From positions 33,396 to 97,395 of the forward strand of contig SCRI01000002.1 in assembly GCA_004298675.1 (NCBI GenBank): a stretch of DNA of 64,000 nucleotides. The letters are read 5' to 3'. This stretch comes from a bacterium (lineage in GTDB: Bacteria; Vulcanimicrobiota; Vulcanimicrobiia; Vulcanimicrobiales; SCRA01). Below the pieces are notes generated by a model. That model saw only the letters and a list, made by a program, of their open reading frames with translations, was not told where the DNA came from and did no database searches. This document shows, piece by piece, positions 34,764 to 43,079 of this stretch. The translations under genes were made by a program, and so were the position numbers. The stretch's first letter is position 1, and every line of letters begins with the position of its first letter.

Positions 34764-36179
34764 TCAAGGGCGCCGGTGCTCGAGGATGGCTTTAGCCGCG
34801 GCGAGCTGATGGTCGCTTGGCGTGTCGATGAGCGACGGATCCGCGCTCTGCTCGACGACCACGTCCGGGACGATGCCGCGGTGGTCGATGTCCCTGCCGT
34901 TCGGCGTGAGATAACGCGCCGTCGTGATCTTCAGCGCTGAGAGATCGGGCAACCGATAGATGCTCTGCACCACACCCTTCCCAAACGTCCGGGTTCCCAC
35001 GATGGTTCCAGCGCGATCATCCTGGATGGCTCCGGCCGTGATCTCCGAGGCACTCGCCGTGTATTGGTTGACCAGCACCACCAGCGGTTCGGCCGGATCG
35101 TAACGGCCGGTGGCCTGATGAACGTCGCGGTTGCCCGGACGATCCACGGTCGAAACGATGGTTCCGCTCTTGATCCACAGGCTCGAGATGTCGACGGCGG
35201 CGTCGAGCAGTCCGCCGCCGTTGTTGCGCAGATCGAGCACGAATGCCTTCGCGCCCTTGTGACGGGCATCATCGAAGGCGGCACGCACTTCGTCGTACGA
35301 GGTCGAGCCGAAGTCGGCCAAGCGCACGTAGCCGATACTGCCTTCGACTTTGGCGTGCGCCGAGGGCACGTGGATCTGCTCGCGCACGACGGAGACGGTG
35401 CGCGGCTCCGTCTGCCCCTGCGAACGCACCAGCAGCCGCACGACGGTCCCCGTAGCGCCGCGGATTTGGCGCTCCACGGAATCCAGCGTCTCACCTTTGA
35501 TCGGCTTACCGTCCACGGCGATGATCGCATCGCCGGCCTTGATGCCGGCTCGCGCCGCCGGCGTTCCCTCGATGGGCTGCACGAGCACCACGCCGGTGCG
35601 CGGATCCTGGACGATGTAGACGCCGATACCCCCAAAGTCCCCGCCGTTGAGCGACTCCTCCAGCCGGCGAATCTCCTCCGGCGTGAGATAGGTGGTGTAG
35701 GGGTCCTTCAACCCCGCCAGCATCCCTTTGATCGCCTGCTGCATCAGCACGGTATCGCCGAACCGTTTGCCGTAGCGATTGATCGCATCACGCAGTACGC
35801 CGTCGAGCGCACCGCGATCGCTCTGGAGATCGCCCGTCACCACCGGGTCCGCCAGCTCGGCGCCGGCCACGCCCTGGGCGTGGAGATACGCCAACAGCCC
35901 CGCGCGCTCGCCGGCCAGCAGCACGCCGTCGTTCACCGGCTTGTAATAGACGCTTTGCACCTTCTCGAAGGACGCGTTGAGCAGACGCTGATCGAGCGCC
36001 GGCCCGTGGCTGAAGATGTCCGGAAGATCCAACGACGCAACGCCGTTGGACGAGCCGGCCGCCGCGCGCGCCGCCGCCGCCTCGCGGGCACCGCGCTCGC
36101 GGCCAAGCACGTAGGCGCCCGAGAGCGAGGCGACCAGGACGACGAGCAGCGCCGCGAGTGCGCGGCCGGGAAGCTTCAC
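34764..36179 (-). CDS. C-terminal processing peptidase (S41), copy 2
   Basis: A 471-residue paralogue of the preceding S41 peptidase. An N-terminal membrane anchor (ALAALLVVLVASLSGAYVLG) is followed by a PDZ domain (TPAARAGIKAGDAIIAVDGK) and the S41 core with Ser in NQYTASASEITAGAIQ and Lys in GTRTFGKGVVQSIYR. The two copies diverge most in the N-terminal 150 residues, which may set adaptor or substrate choice. It sits 84 bp downstream of the EnvC-like gene, so it may process that hydrolase or its partners. Confidence 0.93.
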   Translation of the reverse strand: MKLPGRALAALLVVLVASLSGAYVLGRERGAREAAAARAAAGSSNGVASLDLPDIFSHGPALDQRLLNASFEKVQSVYYKPVNDGVLLAGERAGLLAYLHAQGVAGAELADPVVTGDLQSDRGALDGVLRDAINRYGKRFGDTVLMQQAIKGMLAGLKDPYTTYLTPEEIRRLEESLNGGDFGGIGVYIVQDPRTGVVLVQPIEGTPAARAGIKAGDAIIAVDGKPIKGETLDSVERQIRGATGTVVRLLVRSQGQTEPRTVSVVREQIHVPSAHAKVEGSIGYVRLADFGSTSYDEVRAAFDDARHKGAKAFVLDLRNNGGGLLDAAVDISSLWIKSGTIVSTVDRPGNRDVHQATGRYDPAEPLVVLVNQYTASASEITAGAIQDDRAGTIVGTRTFGKGVVQSIYRLPDLSALKITTARYLTPNGRDIDHRGIVPDVVVEQSADPSLIDTPSDHQLAAAKAILEHRRP

Positions 36180-36263
36180 GTGCGGAGCATCTCCTTAAAG
36201 GGGCGGCCTGCTTCTCGTCCGCGCGCGCCGCTCCCTGTCATGCAGGTTCTCGCTACGTACGCG

Positions 36264-37472
36264 CTAGTGCAGGAGCGCCGTTGGATCCGTCGGTTTGCCG
36301 TTGACGCGCACTTCGAAGTGCAGATGGGGGCCGGTAGCCATGCCGGTCGATCCGACGGCGGCGATCGCCTGCCCGCGCTGCACCTCTTGACCGACGGTTA
36401 CGAAGATCTGCGAACAGTGCCCGTAGAGCGTAGCAATCGACGAGCCGTGATCGATGATGACGGCGTTACCGTATCCGCCGTACCAGCCCGCATAGATCAC
36501 GTGCCCCCCGGCGGCGGCCGCGATCGTCGCCCCCGTCGGGGCCGCGATGTCGATGCCGGGGTGGAAGTCCATGCGCCCGCCGCCGAAGGGATTGTTACGC
36601 AAACCAAAGGGCGAGGTAATCGGACCGGAGAGCGGCCAGGAGAGCGAGATGGGGGCTCCCGCGGGCGATTCGCCGCCCGCAATGGCCCGGGCGCGCCGCT
36701 CGCGCTCCAGCCGCTCGGCCTCCTCGCGCTGACGCTCCACGATCAGCCGTTCCAGGGCGGCCTCTTCCTGCGCGGAAAGCCCCTCGAGATCGGCGACCTG
36801 TCCGGCGACGTGATTGCGCTGATTCTGCGCCAACGCCACCAACTGAGCCCGCTCATCGGCCAACGCGCCGAGTTGACGCTGCGCCTGCTCCTGCTGAGCG
36901 CGCGCGTCGGCCAACTGCGATGCGGTTTGTTCGAGGTCGTGGCGCAGGCTCGCCACGCGCGCCTCGGCGGCCTGGCGATCGCGCACGGTCTGCTGGTTGG
37001 CGCGCACGATGAGCCGCAGATTTTCCCAGCGCTCCACGAAGTCGGAGAAAGAGGTCGCGCCGAGCAGCACGTCGAGGTAGCCGAGATCGCCGTTCTCGTA
37101 CATCGACGCCAGGCGCCGGGCCAACGCTTGCCGGTGCAGGTTCAAGGACGACTCGGCGGCGTCCAGCTGCCGCTGATTCCACGCTAGGCGCGCCTCGACG
37201 CCGCGCGTCTTGCCCTCCAAGTTACGCAAGCGCACGCGCGTCGTGTCGATGGCACCGCGCGTTTGACTCAACTGCGACTGCAGATCCCGGACTTTGACTT
37301 GCGCCTGCTGCAGCTCGCCGCGCTTGTCGTGCAAGCGCTGCTGCACGTCGCGCATGTGGCGTTGCTGCTCTCGGATCCGCTGCTCGATGGAGCTTGCATG
37401 ACGCGTGGCCGCGCCGGCAGTCAGCGGCGCCAGTAAAGCTACGGCGAGGGCGGCCGCGAATACGCGCCTCAC
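36264..37472 (-). CDS. EnvC/NlpD-like M23 peptidase with coiled coil
   Basis: The 402-residue protein has a signal peptide (AAALAVALLAPLTAGAA), a long coiled coil (about 30-250) with a regulatory loop (ENGDLGYLDVLLGATSFSDF), and a C-terminal LytM/M23 domain. The zinc ligands are all present (MDFHPGIDIAAP and GPHLHFEVRVNG), whereas E. coli EnvC is a degenerate activator; this one may cut peptidoglycan itself. EnvC-like coiled coils are gated by FtsEX. It overlaps the response-regulator gene (ATGA) in the ftsEX operon. Confidence 0.92.
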   Translation of the reverse strand: MRRVFAAALAVALLAPLTAGAATRHASSIEQRIREQQRHMRDVQQRLHDKRGELQQAQVKVRDLQSQLSQTRGAIDTTRVRLRNLEGKTRGVEARLAWNQRQLDAAESSLNLHRQALARRLASMYENGDLGYLDVLLGATSFSDFVERWENLRLIVRANQQTVRDRQAAEARVASLRHDLEQTASQLADARAQQEQAQRQLGALADERAQLVALAQNQRNHVAGQVADLEGLSAQEEAALERLIVERQREEAERLERERRARAIAGGESPAGAPISLSWPLSGPITSPFGLRNNPFGGGRMDFHPGIDIAAPTGATIAAAAGGHVIYAGWYGGYGNAVIIDHGSSIATLYGHCSQIFVTVGQEVQRGQAIAAVGSTGMATGPHLHFEVRVNGKPTDPTALLH

Positions 37473-38428
37473 TGCCGGCGCTTATCCCGCACGTACGTGG
37501 ATCCGGGCATGGACTTGGCATGCCGCTTCAACTCCGCCGCCATCTCGCCCACCAGATGGTGCGAGGTGATCGGGCGGTGCTCGTTGGAGACGACGGCGAT
37601 CGAGAGCGACATGACTGGATAACGATTGAGGGTCCCGCGGCGATCACGCGTCTCGATGTAGCCTTGACGCAGATCGCGTTCGTTGTACAGCGCTCGAATG
37701 CGCGCGTCAAACGAACGGATCACGGCGTTGCAGATGTCGTCGACGAATTGAGGCTGGGTCGCCACGATGAAATCGTCGCCGCCGATGTGCCCCACGAAGT
37801 CGCCTTCACCGCCGTGCTCGCGCACCGCTTCGACCACGACCGCTGCTACGAGCTTGATCGCCTCGTCGCCGTGCATGAAGCCGTAAACGTCGTTGAACGC
37901 CTTGAAGTTGTCGAGATCCAGGTAGAGGATGGCCCACTTCTCGTTGGAGGCCACGCGGCGTTTGATAGCCTCCTCGATGGCGAGATTCCCCGGTAGCCGC
38001 GTGAGCGGCTGGAGCGCGGAGTCCACGGCCACGCGCCGCAACTTCGCTTTGACGCGCGCCAGCAGCTCGGCCGGCCCAAACGGCTTGGTGATGTAGTCGT
38101 CCGCGCCGGCATCGAGGCCGAGGACTTTGTCTTCGCTCTCGCCCTTGGCGGTCAGCATGATGACCGGTACGTGCGTGCCCACCGGATGGCTGCGCACGCG
38201 GCGGCAGACTTCGTAGCCGTCCATCACCGGCATCATCACGTCCAGGAGAATCAGATCCGGCACCTGCACGTCGAGCAAATCGAGCGCGGCTAGACCGCTG
38301 GAGGCTGTGAGCACACGATATCCCGCCAACTCCAAGTTGGCCGCGATGATTTTGCGGATGTTCTTGTCGTCGTCGACGACGAGTATCGTCTTACCCGTGC
38401 CCTCACGCTCGACGCTGCTCTCGGTCAT
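37469..38428 (-). CDS. response regulator with GGDEF-type output (GGDDF)
   Basis: The 319-residue protein joins a receiver domain (about 12-130; LVVDDDKNIRKIIAAN, phospho-acceptor Asp in LILLDVMMPVMDG, Lys in DDYITKPFG) to a GGDEF-like domain (about 140-310). The GGDEF domain keeps YLDLDNFKAFNDVYGF but the active-site loop is GHIGGDDFIVA, with Asp for the catalytic-loop Glu, and no RxxD inhibition site is seen five residues upstream. It may be a weak or inactive diguanylate cyclase that binds nucleotide. It overlaps both the kinase gene and the EnvC-like gene by 4 bp. Confidence 0.9.
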   Translation of the reverse strand: MTESSVEREGTGKTILVVDDDKNIRKIIAANLELAGYRVLTASSGLAALDLLDVQVPDLILLDVMMPVMDGYEVCRRVRSHPVGTHVPVIMLTAKGESEDKVLGLDAGADDYITKPFGPAELLARVKAKLRRVAVDSALQPLTRLPGNLAIEEAIKRRVASNEKWAILYLDLDNFKAFNDVYGFMHGDEAIKLVAAVVVEAVREHGGEGDFVGHIGGDDFIVATQPQFVDDICNAVIRSFDARIRALYNERDLRQGYIETRDRRGTLNRYPVMSLSIAVVSNEHRPITSHHLVGEMAAELKRHAKSMPGSTYVRDKRRQ

Positions 38429-39435
38429 GTGCTCCGTTCCGGTAGATAGATGCTGAACGTCGTGCCGCGGCCGGTCTCTGATACGACGCTGATCGTACCG
38501 CCGTGGGCACGCACGATCGACTGCACGATATACAAGCCTAGTCCGCTGCCGCCGGCACTGGCGGTGAGATGGCTGTCGGCCCGATAGAACTTGTCGAAGA
38601 TATAGTCGAGATCGCTCTCGGGGATGCCGACTCCCGAATCGCGGACGAGTACGCGCACGCCCTCAGGGAGCCGTTCTGCCCAGACCCGGATCTCCCCGCC
38701 GCGCGGCGAGTATTTCACGGCATTCTCGAGCAAGTTCGAAAAGACTTCATGCAAGCGGTCCGGATCGCCGGAGACGCTGATACCCGCGACGTCGAGCACG
38801 ACGGGGTGACGCTCCACGTCGCGCGCGAGGTTAGCCAGCACGCGCTCCAAGAGACCTTCCAGTGGGACGCTCTTGCGCCGCCTGAGCATGAAGCCGCTGT
38901 CCACACGTGTCACCACCAGCAGATCGTCTACCAGACGCGCCAGACGATCGGCCTCGGCCTCGACGATCTGCAGGAACTCGCCGCGGATGCTCTCGTCGAG
39001 TTGCGGGTTGGTGCGCAGCGTCGCGGTGTAGGCTTTGATCGAGGTGAGCGGCGTGCGCAACTCGTGTGAGATCGTGCCGACGAACTCGGCTTTGAGCTGA
39101 TCGATCTCGCGCACGCGCTGTTCGCTTTGAAAAACCCAGAGCCAGCCTGCGGCACTGCCGTCCAGCGTGATGGGGCGCACTCTACCCACCAGCAAGCGCT
39201 GCGCGTCGCGCCCCGGGACCGCCACCTGGATCGAGGCGCCTGCCGCGCGTTCCAACTCGAACGCCTCCAGCGCACCGGGAGCGACCTGCGCGAGCGGCCG
39301 GCCCATGGCCTCCGCTGCCGGGATCCCGCTGATACCCTCCGCGGCACGGCTCCACCCGGCGACCGTCCCCTGGGCGTCCACGATGCAAACGCCTTCATCG
39401 AGCAGGTCGAGCAGGGAGGCTACAACCTCAGACAC
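38425..39435 (-). CDS. soluble PAS-domain sensor histidine kinase
   Basis: The 336-residue kinase has an N-terminal PAS domain (about 5-105; GVCIVDAQGTVAGWSRAAEG), a HisKA domain with the phospho-acceptor His in FVGTISHELRTPLTSIKAYT, and an HATPase domain (N box NLLENAVKYSPRG, G1 DSGVGIPESDLD, G2 GGSGLGLYIVQSI). No membrane segment is visible, so it senses a cytosolic signal or a protein partner. It is coupled to ftsX upstream (8-bp overlap) and to its response regulator downstream (ATGA), which points to control by or of cell-division status. Confidence 0.92.
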   Translation of the reverse strand: MSEVVASLLDLLDEGVCIVDAQGTVAGWSRAAEGISGIPAAEAMGRPLAQVAPGALEAFELERAAGASIQVAVPGRDAQRLLVGRVRPITLDGSAAGWLWVFQSEQRVREIDQLKAEFVGTISHELRTPLTSIKAYTATLRTNPQLDESIRGEFLQIVEAEADRLARLVDDLLVVTRVDSGFMLRRRKSVPLEGLLERVLANLARDVERHPVVLDVAGISVSGDPDRLHEVFSNLLENAVKYSPRGGEIRVWAERLPEGVRVLVRDSGVGIPESDLDYIFDKFYRADSHLTASAGGSGLGLYIVQSIVRAHGGTISVVSETGRGTTFSIYLPERST

Positions 39436-40309
39436 GCAGGTACCGGCCGACGCTGATCCACGACGCGATCGCCCCCACTAGCGCCCCCGCACCCAGCAAC
39501 TGCAGCGCCAGCGGAATCAAATCGGGAGCCTGGGTGGGGAACGGAATGAACGTGATCAGCTGCGCCAGCGCGGGCAGCAACTCGTGCTGTGCCGTCAGTA
39601 ACAGCGTCACCGCGACGGCGGCGCCGAGCGATCCCGCCACCACGCCCTCGGCGATAAACGGCAGACGGATGTAGTTGTTGGTGGCACCCACCAGCTGCAT
39701 GATCGCGATCTCGCGCCGGCGCGAGTAGACCGTCAGCCGGATCGTGTTGGAGATGATCTGGAACGCCGCCAGCACGAGCAGCACGATCACCGCTAGCCCG
39801 ACGCGTTGGGCAGCGCCGAGCACGTTCATGACCCGCTGCACGGTTTTGGCCGCGTACTGCACGTCGGCCACGCCCGGCAGCGCCTTGACCGCGTCGGCGA
39901 TCGCCGGAACGTCGGCAACGTGGCGCGCGCGAATGCGCAGGACGTCGGGGAGCGGGTTGGTCGTCAGCAGCGAGGTGTCAACCTCGCCGCGCAGCTTGTC
40001 GCGCAGATCCTTGAGCCCCTGCGCCTTGGAGACGTAGGCAACGTGGGCGACGCCCGGCAGCGCGCCGGTGCGCGCGATGAGCCCGGAGTCGGCTTTGAGG
40101 TCGCGCTTGTCGCTCAGGAAGGCACTCACCTCGATCTGTTGGAGTGCCTGATCGCTCACCGCCGCGGCGGTCCGCTGCACGAACAGGAAGGTGCCGAGCA
40201 TAGCAATCGCCACGGCCACCGAACCGATCGCGGTCAGCTGCATCGCCGCGTTGCGCGTGAGGTTCGCGAAAACCTCACCCAGAAAGAACTTGACCTTGCC
40301 CCAATCCAA
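39428..40309 (-). CDS. ftsX: cell division ABC transporter permease FtsX
   Basis: About 293 residues with four membrane segments: one near the N-terminus (AIGSVAVAIAMLGTFLFVQR), a periplasmic domain of about 130 residues, and three near the C-terminus, with the conserved SRRREIAIMQLVGATNNYIR loop. FtsX transmits FtsE ATPase state to periplasmic EnvC-like proteins. The start is uncertain: TTG 40309 gives a normal length but overlaps ftsE by 35 bp and has no clear ribosome binding site; no better start exists before the first helix. Confidence 0.9.
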   Translation of the reverse strand: MDWGKVKFFLGEVFANLTRNAAMQLTAIGSVAVAIAMLGTFLFVQRTAAAVSDQALQQIEVSAFLSDKRDLKADSGLIARTGALPGVAHVAYVSKAQGLKDLRDKLRGEVDTSLLTTNPLPDVLRIRARHVADVPAIADAVKALPGVADVQYAAKTVQRVMNVLGAAQRVGLAVIVLLVLAAFQIISNTIRLTVYSRRREIAIMQLVGATNNYIRLPFIAEGVVAGSLGAAVAVTLLLTAQHELLPALAQLITFIPFPTQAPDLIPLALQLLGAGALVGAIASWISVGRYLRV

Positions 40310-40985
40310 GGAAGTAGAACCCCCGCTCCTCGTCGCCGACGATGCGCCCGTTCTCCAGACGCACCACGCGCTTGCGCATGCGGTCGACAACCGCTTGATT
40401 ATGTGTGGCCACGACCACCGTCGTGCCCTTGGTGTTGATCCGCTGCAGCAACTCCATGATCTCGGTCGTGTTGCTGGGATCGAGATTGCCCGTGGGCTCG
40501 TCGCAAAGGAGAATCTTGGGATTGTTCACCAAGGCGCGCGCGATCGCCGCGCGCTGCTGCTCGCCGCCCGACAGTTCGCTCGGGAACATGCGGCTCTTTT
40601 GAGCCAGTCCCACCAGATCCAGACAACGCGGCACCTGACGCATCACGTCCTTGGTGCGCGCGCCGGTGACCTGGAGCGCGAAGGCGACGTTCTCCCAAAT
40701 CGTCTTGCCGCCGAGCAGCTTGAAATCTTGGAAGACCACGCCCACGTTACGACGCAGCCGGGGGATGGCCCCGGCTCGCATGCGATGAACCGCGATGCCG
40801 TCGACGTAGACGTCGCCGGTAGTGGGAACTTGCTCCCGGTAGAGGAGACGGAGAAGGCTCGACTTGCCCGTACCCGAGTGTCCCACGAGGAAGACGAACT
40901 CGCCCTTCTCGATCTTGAGGTCGACGGCGTCGAGGGCGCGGACGCCGTTAGGGTACAGTAAGGATACGTTGCGTAGTTCGATCAA
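40275..40985 (-). CDS. ftsE: cell division ABC transporter ATP-binding protein FtsE
   Basis: A 236-residue ATPase with Walker A FLVGHSGTGKSSLLRLLYRE, ABC signature ELSGGEQQRAAIARAL and Walker B ILLCDEPTGNLDPSNTTEIM. The VFQDFKLLGGKTIWENVAFA segment is diagnostic for FtsE. It heads the overlapping operon ftsE-ftsX-kinase-regulator-envC. The promoter must lie in the 140 bp shared with the divergent acyl-CoA dehydrogenase gene. Confidence 0.96.
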   Translation of the reverse strand: MIELRNVSLLYPNGVRALDAVDLKIEKGEFVFLVGHSGTGKSSLLRLLYREQVPTTGDVYVDGIAVHRMRAGAIPRLRRNVGVVFQDFKLLGGKTIWENVAFALQVTGARTKDVMRQVPRCLDLVGLAQKSRMFPSELSGGEQQRAAIARALVNNPKILLCDEPTGNLDPSNTTEIMELLQRINTKGTTVVVATHNQAVVDRMRKRVVRLENGRIVGDEERGFYFLGLGQGQVLSG

Positions 40986-41125
40986 CGCGGCCTCCTCCGG
41001 GCTCGCCGATAGGCGCCCCGGATAGCAGTCGTTGGATGTCTCGGTTATCGGGCGTGCGCGAGGAACCCTTCACCTGGTCCCGTAAAGAGAGCGCCGCTCG
41101 TTCCCTTTCCCGCAAGAGAGATGAC

Positions 41126-42298
41126 ATGCAGGCAACCATGAACGCCGGTCTCAACTTCGACATCACCGCAGAACAGGAGGCGATCCAGCGGCTCTGCCGC
41201 GAGCTGGCCGACGACCTCATCGCGCCCGCGGCGGAGGAGCTGGACGCCAAGTCCGAGTTCCCCTACGACATCGTCGCGAAGCTGGCGGAGTTGGGCTTGC
41301 TGGGCATTCCTTGGCCCGAGAAGTACGGTGGAATCGGCGCCGATACCGTCTCCTACGCACTGGCGGTCATGGAGATCGCACGCGGCGACGCGTCGGTCGG
41401 CATCACGCTGGCGGCCCACACCTCCCTCGGCTCCGCGCCCTTCTACTACTTCGGCAGCGAGGAGCAGAAGCAGCGCTACCTGGTCCCGCTGGCGCAGGGC
41501 ACGACGCTCTGGGGCTTCGGGCTGACGGAGCCCGGCGCCGGCTCGGATGCCGGCAACGTGCAGACGCGCGCCACGCTCGCGGGCGACCACTGGGTGATCA
41601 ACGGCGCCAAGGCCTTCATCACCAACTCCGGCACGCGCATCACCGGCGGCACGACCATCACCGCCTGGACTGGAATGCGGCCCGACGGGCGCAAGGAGAT
41701 CACCAACCTCATCGTGCCGCAGAACACGCCCGGCTTCTCCGCCAGCAAGAAGTATCGCAAGATGGGCTGGCGAGCCTCGGACACGCGCGAGCTCTCGTTC
41801 GTCGACGCCCAAATCCCCGCGGAGAACGTGCTAGGGGGCCGCGGTCGCGGCTTCAAGCAGTTCCTCGATATCCTCGACGGCGGGCGAATCTCGGTCGCCG
41901 CCGTCTCTCTGGGTTTGGCCAGTGCGGCTTTCGAGGCCGCTCTGAAGTACGCCAAGGAGCGCCAGGCCTTCGGCTCCGCCATCGGCAAGTTTCAGGCCAT
42001 CCAGTTCAAGCTGGCCGACATGAAGATGGAGATCGAGCACGCCAAGCTGATGATGCTCAAGGCCGCCTGGGAGAAGGACGCGGGACGCGACTACGTCATG
42101 AGCGCCTCGCTGGCCAAGCTCTACGCGGGTGAGGTTTCGCGGCGCGTCTGCAACGAGGCCGTACAGATCCACGGCGGGTACGGCTTCATGGACGAGTATC
42201 CGGTCTCGCGGTACTACCGCGACCAGAAGGTCAACGAGATCGGTGAGGGCAGCAACGAGATCCAGCGCTTGATCATTGCCCGCCTGCTGGGCCTGTAG
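41126..42298 (+). CDS. acyl-CoA dehydrogenase
   Basis: The 390-residue flavoenzyme is a classical short/medium-chain ACAD. FAD-binding and substrate motifs are GFGLTEPGAGSDAGNVQTRA and WVINGAKAFITNSG; the C-domain has RQAFGSAIGKFQAIQFKLAD, and the catalytic Glu is in EIGEGSNEIQRLIIAR near residue 370. It catalyses the first step of beta-oxidation or of branched-chain acyl-CoA breakdown, passing electrons to ETF. ATG 41126 is preceded by GAGAG; an open frame to 41036 is unlikely. It stands alone, divergent from ftsE. Confidence 0.94.
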   Translation: MQATMNAGLNFDITAEQEAIQRLCRELADDLIAPAAEELDAKSEFPYDIVAKLAELGLLGIPWPEKYGGIGADTVSYALAVMEIARGDASVGITLAAHTSLGSAPFYYFGSEEQKQRYLVPLAQGTTLWGFGLTEPGAGSDAGNVQTRATLAGDHWVINGAKAFITNSGTRITGGTTITAWTGMRPDGRKEITNLIVPQNTPGFSASKKYRKMGWRASDTRELSFVDAQIPAENVLGGRGRGFKQFLDILDGGRISVAAVSLGLASAAFEAALKYAKERQAFGSAIGKFQAIQFKLADMKMEIEHAKLMMLKAAWEKDAGRDYVMSASLAKLYAGEVSRRVCNEAVQIHGGYGFMDEYPVSRYYRDQKVNEIGEGSNEIQRLIIARLLGL

Positions 42299-42301
42299 CG
42301 C

Positions 42302-42886
42302 TTAGGCGCGTGCGTGGAGGCAGGCGCCGGCAACCAGCTCGCCCGCGGTTGCCGGCAGCCCCTTGAACCCGCGCATGCCGTCGTCGAGGAATCGCAGCCC
42401 CGCCTTCAGATCGGCGGCCGGCGGCTGGCTCGTCCGCAGGCAGAAGCGCGTGAAGGGCGCGCACGGATGCATCACGGCCAGGCCGGTCACGCCCAGCCGT
42501 TCACCGTTCGCCAGCTCGAAGAGCAGTTCGCCGCCGAGATCCGCGAGCGTGGTGCGTCCAGCACGCTCCACGACCACGCTCTCGCCGGCGATCCCCAGCG
42601 TCACGTGCGGGCCGAAGCGCTCCTGCATCGCGCGGTAATGGCCGGTGAAACCGATCGAGAGATGGTTGGTGCCGTTGGAGCGCGAGTGGGGGTGGGTGGC
42701 GTGGTGAACGTCCACCACGAAGGCGTCACCGACGGGTGCCAGCACACCCGCGGGCGCGACATGAAGGCGCTCGACGCGGCGAATCAACTCGTCGCGATAG
42801 CGCGAGTCTGAATTCTCTTTGATGCGGTTGAGCTCGATTTGGAGGCGGACGACAACCCCGAGTTCACGCCATCTCGGCGCCGTCAC
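42302..42886 (-). CDS. MOSC-like domain protein
   Basis: This 194-residue protein resembles the MOSC fold of molybdenum-cofactor sulfurase C-termini: HLSIGFTGHYRAMQERFGPH, GIAGESVVVE, then TLADLGGELLFELANGERL and GLAVMHPCAPFTRFCLR. The conserved Cys of MOSC proteins may be the one in HPCAPF. An N-terminal segment holds several His residues (VDVHHATHPHSRSNG). Function is not established. GTG 42886 follows a good AGGAGG. It is convergent with the acyl-CoA dehydrogenase, three bases apart, and just downstream of tRNA-Leu. Confidence 0.6.
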   Translation of the reverse strand: MTAPRWRELGVVVRLQIELNRIKENSDSRYRDELIRRVERLHVAPAGVLAPVGDAFVVDVHHATHPHSRSNGTNHLSIGFTGHYRAMQERFGPHVTLGIAGESVVVERAGRTTLADLGGELLFELANGERLGVTGLAVMHPCAPFTRFCLRTSQPPAADLKAGLRFLDDGMRGFKGLPATAGELVAGACLHARA

Positions 42887-42916
42887 GCTCTTCCTCCTGG
42901 CTCAAAAAGCCGATGC

Positions 42917-43003
42917 TGGTGCCGAGAAAGGGACTCGAACCCCCACGAGCTTGCGCCCACTAGTACCTGAAACTAGCGCGTCTACCAATTCCGCCATCTC
43001 GGC
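42917..43003 (-). tRNA. tRNA-Leu, anticodon CAG
   Basis: Read on the minus strand the gene begins GCCGAGATGGCGGAATTGG and ends TCTCGGC-A-CCA. The acceptor stem GCCGAGA/TCTCGGC pairs fully, the anticodon arm is CTAGT-TTCAGGT-ACTAG with CAG in the loop, a long variable arm (class II) follows, and the T arm contains GGTTCGAGTCC. The CCA end is encoded. It decodes CTG, the leading Leu codon of this high-GC genome. Confidence 0.97.
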
Positions 43004-43079
43004 ACGGCCAAAGTACGATACCACACCCCCGCGCGAGCCGCAAGGGTGACCCCGCCAAAGACCGAAAGGCGAGGGCGCG

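Noticed and set aside
42867-42878. 12-bp copy of the tRNA-Leu 5' end 125 bp from the tRNA gene, as a possible attachment site
   Set aside because: Attachment sites normally duplicate the 3' half of a tRNA, the match is short, and no integrase or foreign DNA lies between the copies.
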